From: Acidobacteriota bacterium
Lineage (GTDB): Bacteria; Acidobacteriota; Vicinamibacteria; Vicinamibacterales; CAVVIG01
Direction: 5' to 3'
Assembly (NCBI GenBank): GCA_003223775.1
Contig: QHWK01000132.1
Coordinates: 1-8,263 of the forward strand
DNA: 8,263 bases
Position numbers and translations under genes: made by a program. The notes beneath the pieces are model-generated. The model ran no database searches. It was not told the DNA's origin and saw only the letters and a program-made list of their open reading frames with translations. Numbering within the stretch: the stretch's first letter is position 1; every line of letters starts with the position of its first letter. Shown one piece after another: positions 1-4,488 of the stretch.

Positions 1-4
1 CGGC

Positions 5-21
5 GTAGAATCGCCTTCTAC
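5..21 (+). promoter_or_regulatory. Short hairpin overlapping a -10-like hexamer
   Basis: GTAGAA at 5-10 and TTCTAC at 16-21 form a perfect 6-bp inverted repeat with a 5-nt loop, directly before the ribosome binding site of the S9 peptidase gene. Within it, TAGAAT at 6-11 resembles a sigma-70 -10 box. Any -35 box would lie outside the window. The hairpin could be a small operator, a 5' leader structure or chance, since a stem this short is not rare. Confidence 0.3.
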
Positions 22-27
22 AAGGAG
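22..27 (+). promoter_or_regulatory. Ribosome binding site of the S9 peptidase gene
   Basis: AAGGAG is a strong Shine-Dalgarno match lying 6 nt before the ATG at 34. It fixes that codon as the start and places the hydrophobic signal sequence at the very N-terminus. Confidence 0.8.
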
Positions 28-1941
28 CCGCTTATGCCCGCGTCACGCTCTCTTCGCGCGCTCGCCTTCGCCGCCCTCGTCCTCGCGCCGCTCGCCGCGC
101 TGCGGGCGCAGGTGCCGGCGGCCGCCGATCCGCCCCGCTACGCGCTGCCGCCGCGGACCATCGTCCAGGCGTTCGACGCCGAGCCGCTGCCGCAGACGCT
201 CGTCAGCCCGAACCGGCAGACGCTCGCGCTGCTGAAGGCGCGCGCGTACCCGACGATCGCCGAGCTCTCGCAGCCGATGCTCCGGCTCGCGGGGCTGCGC
301 GTGAACGCGAGGACCAACGGGCCGTTCCGCGCATCCGGCCTGCCCGGCACCGGGATCACCGCGATCGCGCTGAAGCGGATCGCCGACGGCGCCGAATCGA
401 CCGTGACGATGCCGCCGCAGCCGCGCGTCTCGCACGTGGCGTTCTCGCCTGACGGATCGCGCATCGCGTTCCTGCAGACCAAGGACGGCGGGATCGAGCT
501 GTGGATCGCCGACGCGTCCAGCGGCAGCGCGAAAGCCGTCGTCGCCGGCGGCGATCGGATCAACGCGACGGCCGGCGATCCGTGCGACTGGCTGAAAGAC
601 AACGTGACGATCGTGTGCGAGCTCGTTCCGCCCGGCCGCGGCGCGCCGCCCGCGGAGCCGACGGTGCCGGCCGGGCCGAACGTCCACGAGAACTACGGCA
701 AGGCGGCGCCGGCGCCGACCTACGAAGATCTGCTCAAGACGGCGCACGACGATGCGCTGTTCGAGCACTACTTCACGAGCCAGCTCACGGCCATCAACAC
801 GACGAGCGGCGCGAAGAGCGCGATCGGCCGTCCCGCGGTCTTCAACAGCGTCACGCCGTCGCCCGACGGCCAGCACGTGCTCGTCGCGAAGGTGAAGAAA
901 CCGTACTCGCACCTGATGCCGATGAACGGCTTCGCGCAGGAGATCGAGATCTGGTCGCGCGCCGGCGACGCGGAAAAGCGGATCGCGGATCTGCCGTCGC
1001 GCGAAGGCACGACGCTCACCGGCGTCGAGCCCGGCCCGCGCAGCTACCGGTGGCGCGCCGATCAGCCCGCGACGATCCTCTGGGTCGAAGCGCTCGACGG
1101 CGGCGATCTGAAGAACAAGGCGCCGTTCCGCGATCGCGTCGTCTCGCTGGCGGCGCCGTTCTCGAGCCAGCCGACCGAGCTCGCGAAGACCGAGTGGCGG
1201 TTCGAGAGCATCGGCTACACCGACCATGGGCTCGGGCTGCTGAGCGAAAACGATCGCGCGTCGCGCCGCACGCGCACCTGGCTCCTCGAGCCCGGCGCCG
1301 CGCCGCGCAAAGTGTGGGACCGCAAACAGGATGCGGCGTACGAGAACCCCGGCAGTCCGGTCGCGCGCCGCTCGAACGGCGGCCGCGGCGGCGGACGCGG
1401 CGGATCCGGCGGCGCGATCGTACAGAACGGCGACTACATCTATCTCACCGGCGAGGGCGCGTCGCCGGAAGGCGATCGGCCGTTCCTTGATCGGCTCAAC
1501 GTGAAGACGCTGCAGACCGAGCGGCTGTTCCGCTCGTCGACCGAATCGCTCGAGTCGGTCGTCGCGCCGCTCAACGACGCCGTGAGCCGGATACTCACGC
1601 GCTACGAGACGCAGAAGGAGCCGCCGAACTACTACGTGCGCGACGTCGGCGGCGACAGCCGCCGCGCCGTGACGAGCTTCGGGGATCCGCTGCCGCAGGC
1701 GCGCGACATCCTGCGGCAGTACGTCACCTACAAGCGCAACGACGGCGTCACGCTGTCGGGGACGCTGTACCTGCCGCCCGGCTACAAGCAGGGCACGAAG
1801 GTGCCGCTCGTCATGTGGGCGTACCCGCGCGAGTTCGGCGACGCCGACTCGGCGAGCCAGGTCACCGGATCGCCGAACGCGTTCACGCTGCTGCGCGGCG
1901 GCTCGCACATGTTCCTGCTGCTCTCGGGCTACGCGATCTTC

Positions 1942-1951
1942 GAGCGCGCAG
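1942..1951 (+). other. Deletion/frameshift junction in the S9 peptidase gene
   Basis: GAGCGCGCAG at the breakpoint reads as the end of YAIFERA in the upstream frame and as SAQ of SAQAAVDKVV in the downstream frame. Both readings match conserved S9 peptide on their own side. This is the pattern expected if two copies of GAGCGCGC collapsed into one and the DNA between them was lost. The frame change requires a loss of 3n+2 bases, and the phase of the repeat in the two peptide contexts predicts the same value. By recalled family length the loss is about 74 bp, plus or minus one codon. Confidence 0.7.
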
Positions 1952-1957
1952 GCGGCG

Positions 1958-2452
1958 GTGGACAAGGTGGTCGAGATGGGCGTCGCCGATCGCGATCGCA
2001 TCGGCGTCGGCGGCCACAGCTACGGCGGCTTCATGACGGCGAACCTGCTCGCGCACTCGCGTCTGTTCCGCGCGGGCTTCGCGGAGAGCGGCGCCTACAA
2101 CCGCTCGCTCACGCCGTTCGGCTTCCAGAGCGAGCGGCGCACCTTCTGGGAGGTGCCCGATCTCTACGCGAAGATGTCGCCGTTCTGGTACGCAAACCAG
2201 ATCAAGGATCCGATCCTGCTGATGCACGGCGAGGCCGACGACAACACCGGCACCTATCCGATCAACTCGGAGCGGCTCTACGCGGCAATCAAAGGGCTCG
2301 GCGGCACGGCGCGCCTCGTGATGCTGCCCAACGAAGCGCACGGCTATGCCGCGCGCGAGACGCTGCTGCACGTGCTCGCCGAGCGGCTCAACTGGTTCGA
2401 TCGGTACGTGAAAAATGCCGGCGCGAGGAGCACGACGGACGCGTCCCGGTAA
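1958..2452 (+). CDS. C-terminal catalytic fragment of the S9 peptidase, as it could be read alone
   Basis: This is the second frame of the broken S9 gene, opening at a GTG (1958) that in an intact gene would be an internal valine of AAVDKVV. It encodes 164 residues carrying nucleophile Ser, Asp and His in the expected order and spacing (GHSYGG, EADDNTG, EAHGYAARE), plus family blocks such as SGAYNRSLTPFGFQSERRTFWE. There is no good ribosome binding site before the GTG. Without the propeller, the first part of the hydrolase fold and a signal peptide, it would probably not fold or be exported. It is listed because gene callers may report it separately; I read it as part of one disrupted gene. 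Confidence 0.45.
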   Translation: MDKVVEMGVADRDRIGVGGHSYGGFMTANLLAHSRLFRAGFAESGAYNRSLTPFGFQSERRTFWEVPDLYAKMSPFWYANQIKDPILLMHGEADDNTGTYPINSERLYAAIKGLGGTARLVMLPNEAHGYAARETLLHVLAERLNWFDRYVKNAGARSTTDASR

Positions 2453-3788
2453 CGAAAGGAACGCAAAGGAGGCAAAGGCCGCGAAGCGCGGAGGACGCGC
2501 GAAGGGCGCTATCGTTCGCGGCTTCGCGCTTTGCGCCGCGCTTTGCGTCTTCGCGCTCTTTGCCTCCTTTGCGTTCTCGTTCCAACCGCGACTCTCAGAC
2601 AACGATCGCGACTTCATGATCGCGATGCTGCGCACGCTTCGAGACGACGTCGCGAAGCATTATTACGATCCGACATTTCACGGCGTCGACCTCGACGCGC
2701 GGTTCAAGGACGCCGCGCTGCGGTTGAAGACGACGCCGAGCTTCAACGACGGCATCGCGACGCTCGCCGAATTCCTCACGCAGCTGGACGACTCGCACAC
2801 GACCTTCATCCCGCCGAACCGCCGCGTCCGCGTCGACTACGGCTGGCAGATGGCGATCGTCGGCAGCGTGCCGCTCGTCGTCGAGGTGGACCGCGCGAGC
2901 GACGCGGCCGCGAAGGGGCTCGCACCGGGCGACCGCGTGCTGCTCCTCAACACGTTCAAGCCGACGCGCGACAATCTCTGGCGGCTGGTCTACTTCTATC
3001 GGTTCATCCGCCCGCAGGCGCAGCAGCGCGTCGCCGTGCTCGAGCCGGACGGATCGGCGCGGACGGTGGACGTGGCGTCGCGCGTCGAGAGCAAGCCGAT
3101 CACCGGGCTCGGCGATCTCGTCGCGGAGCTCGAGCGCGACCTCGATCGCGCGCGCGACACCGGCGCGTCGATCGCGCCCGATATCTTCGTCTGGAAGATG
3201 CGCGTGTTCGGCAATCCCGACGCCGTGGACCAGATGATCGCGAAGGCGCGCGGCAGCCGGACCCTCGTTCTCGACCTGCGCGGCAATGGCGGCGGCGCGG
3301 TCGTGGCGCTGCGCGAGCTGGTGAGCCGCACGTTCGATCGCGAGATCCTCGTCGCGCAGGAGAAGCTGCGCGGCCGGGAGACGCGCGAGGTGGCGAAGCC
3401 GGCGCGCAGCCGCTTCAGCGGGCGGCTGATCGTGCTCGTCGACAGCCGATCGGCGTCGGCGGCGGAGATGTTCGCGCGGATCGTGCAGATCGAGAAGCGC
3501 GGCTCTGTGCTCGGCGATCGGACGTCGGGACAGGTGATGACGTCGCGGATCTTCCCGCATCAGTTCGGCGTCGGCGCCGCGCTCGCCTTCTACGCCGCGT
3601 CGGTCACCATCGGCGACGTGCGCATGTCGGACGGCGGCAGCCTCGAGAAGGTGGGCGTCGAGCCCGACGAGATCGTGCTGCCGTCGCCCGCCGATCTCGC
3701 CGCGTCGCGCGATCCGGCGCTCGCGCGCGCCATCGAGGTCGCGGGCGGATCGCTGACGCCGGACGAGGCGGGCCGTCTGTTCAAGTAG
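2415..3788 (+). CDS. S41 family (tricorn/IRBP-like) secreted peptidase with PDZ domain
   Basis: The protein has 457 residues from this ATG. Its layout is a basic N-terminal stretch (1-36), a hydrophobic signal-like segment (37-56), an S41 N-terminal helical region (about 60-135), a PDZ-like domain (about 145-222, with GLAPGDRVLLLN) and the S41 catalytic domain (about 255-425). Visible active-site motifs are DDSHTTF (Ser127-His128), LRGNGGG (288-294), SASAAE with probable nucleophile Ser348, and LEKVGVEPDE (410-419) near the C-terminus. The lysine of the CtpA/Tsp Ser-Lys dyad (FGKG) is replaced by Gln373 in TSGQV. The tricorn-like Ser-His/Ser/Glu arrangement therefore fits better. It probably cleaves peptides outside the cytoplasm. 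The start is uncertain: the ATG overlaps the S9 gene by 38 nt and has no Shine-Dalgarno. The only later in-frame ATG (2616) would remove the whole export signal, and no GTG or TTG lies between. The signal sequence is encoded by an inverted repeat. Family assignment is firm; the substrate is unknown. Confidence 0.88.
   Translation: MPARGARRTRPGNERNAKEAKAAKRGGRAKGAIVRGFALCAALCVFALFASFAFSFQPRLSDNDRDFMIAMLRTLRDDVAKHYYDPTFHGVDLDARFKDAALRLKTTPSFNDGIATLAEFLTQLDDSHTTFIPPNRRVRVDYGWQMAIVGSVPLVVEVDRASDAAAKGLAPGDRVLLLNTFKPTRDNLWRLVYFYRFIRPQAQQRVAVLEPDGSARTVDVASRVESKPITGLGDLVAELERDLDRARDTGASIAPDIFVWKMRVFGNPDAVDQMIAKARGSRTLVLDLRGNGGGAVVALRELVSRTFDREILVAQEKLRGRETREVAKPARSRFSGRLIVLVDSRSASAAEMFARIVQIEKRGSVLGDRTSGQVMTSRIFPHQFGVGAALAFYAASVTIGDVRMSDGGSLEKVGVEPDEIVLPSPADLAASRDPALARAIEVAGGSLTPDEAGRLFK
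2451..2582. repeat. Long imperfect inverted repeat between the S9 and S41 genes
   Basis: A perfect 19-bp core, GAACGCAAAGGAGGCAAAG at 2459-2477, is repeated inverted at 2558-2576. It is flanked by further pairing: AACGA near 2451 against TCGTT near 2577-2581, and an inner 8-bp pair GCCGCGAA (2478-2485) with TTCGCGGC (2515-2522). The left arm is rich in AAAGG and GAAG units, and the right arm in CTTTGCG and CTTCGCG units. It begins inside the S9 stop codon and could fold into a large hairpin in RNA. It contains SD-like AAAGGAGG (2466-2473), but no start codon follows at a usable distance. The open frame of the S41 gene runs through the whole repeat. Confidence 0.85.
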
Positions 3789-3791
3789 ACT
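3786..3791 (+). promoter_or_regulatory. -10-like box overlapping the S41 stop codon; possible leaderless start
   Basis: TAGACT begins with the TAG stop of the S41 gene and lies 7 nt before the GTG at 3799, the usual distance from a -10 box to a transcription start. The following gene has no Shine-Dalgarno, so a leaderless mRNA beginning at the GTG is possible. I see no convincing -35 box around 3762-3769. Simple read-through from the S41 gene is the alternative. Confidence 0.3.
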
Positions 3792-3798
3792 TTTCGGC

Positions 3799-4368
3799 GT
3801 GCCCACGGCCATCGACGTGTCGGGGACGGCGGGGCTCGTCGCCGTCGGCGTCTTCACCGCGCAAATTCTTCTGGGGCTTCTGCTCTCGGTCGGCTACAAC
3901 CCGATCCGCCGCTGGCCGCGCGTGCGGGGGCTGAAGCTGTTCACGTTTCACAACTGGCTCGGCTACATCGGCCTCGGCCTCGCGTTCGTGCACCCGACGA
4001 TCCTCCTCGCGTCGAGCACCGCGGGCTTCCGGCTGTTCGACGTGGTGGTGCCGATCTGGTCGCCGACGCAGCCGGTGCCGACCACGCTCGGCGCCGTCGC
4101 CTTCTATCTCGTCGCGTTCGTCGTCGCGACGTCGTATTTCCGCGAGGCGTTCGGCCGGCGGCGGTGGAAGACGCTGCACTACACGGCGTACGCCGCGGCC
4201 GCGGTCTTCTTCGTCCACGGGGTCTGGGCCGACCCCTTGCTGAAGAACCGGCCGCCGGATTTCATCGATGCCGAGAAGGTCTACGTCGAGGGCTGCGCGC
4301 TAGTCGTCGCGCTCGCGACGTACGCGCGATTCAAGGCCCGTCGCGGTCCCCGCGGCCATCTCGCGTGA
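3799..4368 (+). CDS. Ferric-reductase/NOX-like bis-haem b membrane protein (transmembrane domain only)
   Basis: The product has 189 residues and is mostly hydrophobic, with about five membrane segments near 11-32, 51-71, 96-113, 126-144 and 162-177. Four histidines sit in two helices: His51 and His65 (14 apart) and His127 and His140 (13 apart). This matches the haem-ligand spacing known for NOX/FRE proteins and suggests two stacked b haems carrying electrons across the inner membrane. There is no FAD- or NAD(P)H-binding domain, so a separate partner must supply electrons. The related stand-alone domain of MsrQ/YedZ type is the nearest functional analogue, but no MsrP-like molybdenum protein is visible here. 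The start is GTG at 3799, 10 nt after the S41 stop and without an evident ribosome binding site. The C-terminus is basic (FKARRGPRG) and probably cytoplasmic. The fold call is strong; the physiological substrate is unknown. Confidence 0.82.
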   Translation: MPTAIDVSGTAGLVAVGVFTAQILLGLLLSVGYNPIRRWPRVRGLKLFTFHNWLGYIGLGLAFVHPTILLASSTAGFRLFDVVVPIWSPTQPVPTTLGAVAFYLVAFVVATSYFREAFGRRRWKTLHYTAYAAAAVFFVHGVWADPLLKNRPPDFIDAEKVYVEGCALVVALATYARFKARRGPRGHLA

Positions 4369-4371
4369 CGT

Positions 4372-4478
4372 ACCACGAAGACACGAAGACAACGAAGATC
4401 ACGAAGACGGTAGTACAAAGAGAGTCTTCGGGTGTTGTTCGTGTTTCGTGTCTTCGTAGTTCTTCGTGTCTTCGTGGT
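4372..4478. repeat. Inverted repeat of CACGAAGA-type units between convergent genes; probable bidirectional terminator
   Basis: The left arm (4372-4408) is a run of about four units of the type CACGAAGA. The right arm (4441-4478) is its inverse, with CTTCGTGTCTTCGTGGT at the outer end. The outer 18 bases of the two arms are perfectly complementary, and the rest pairs with a few mismatches and one-base gaps. The loop is about 32 nt. The repeat occupies nearly the whole 120-nt gap between the stop codons at 4368 (plus strand) and 4489 (minus strand). Transcripts from either side would carry the hairpin at their 3' end, so termination or mRNA 3'-end protection is a reasonable inference. No clear U-tract follows it. 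Confidence 0.85.
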
Positions 4479-4488
4479 TCCCGCGATC

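Larger units (their letters stand above)
34..2452 (+). pseudogene. Exported S9 family prolyl-oligopeptidase-type serine peptidase (glutamyl endopeptidase-like), disrupted by a deletion/frameshift
   Basis: The product starts with a signal peptide (residues 1 to about 25: basic start, Leu/Ala core, likely cut after LRA). A beta-propeller region follows (about 30-560) with typical blades such as FSPDGSRIAF and TPSPDGQHV. A Gly/Arg-rich low-complexity insert lies near residues 447-461. The alpha/beta-hydrolase domain begins near YVTYKRNDGVTLSGTLYLPPGY (about 563). The first frame is sound up to GYAIFERA (residue 639, base 1950). It then runs as Arg-rich nonsense to a stop at 2619, while the true sequence resumes in the next frame as SAQAAVDKVVEMG (from 1943) and ends at the TAA at 2450-2452. 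The catalytic triad is complete in the second part: Ser in GGHSYGG (2018-2020), Asp in EADDNTG (2237-2239) and His in NEAHGYAARE (2339-2341). From memory of S9D/chloroplast glutamyl endopeptidases, about 25 residues between the two parts are missing. The gene could be a real pseudogene or an assembly error. Family assignment is firm; cleavage specificity is inferred. Confidence 0.85.

Noticed and set aside
1942..1960. Programmed ribosomal frameshift in the S9 gene
   Set aside because: There is no slippery heptamer, and a conserved peptide segment is missing as well as the frame, which points to a deletion.
43..2001. A 652-codon open frame on the minus strand opposite the S9 gene
   Set aside because: Its product is Arg/Ala-rich with no recognisable domain, while the plus strand carries clear S9 motifs. 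Long antisense frames are expected at this GC content.
2466..2473. AAAGGAGG as a functional ribosome binding site
   Set aside because: No ATG, GTG or TTG occurs at a suitable distance downstream; it is part of the repeat unit.
1951..2619. Continuation of the first S9 frame to a stop at 2619
   Set aside because: After base 1950 this frame becomes Arg/Ser/Ala-rich with no family similarity, while the next frame carries the conserved catalytic region to 2452.
2531..3934. A 467-codon plus-strand frame overlapping the S41 gene
   Set aside because: It has the low-complexity Arg/Ala composition of a shadow frame, whereas the adjoining frame has PDZ and S41 motifs.
4372..4408. CRISPR-like array
   Set aside because: The units are 8-9 nt with no spacers of uniform length, and the whole forms an inverted repeat.
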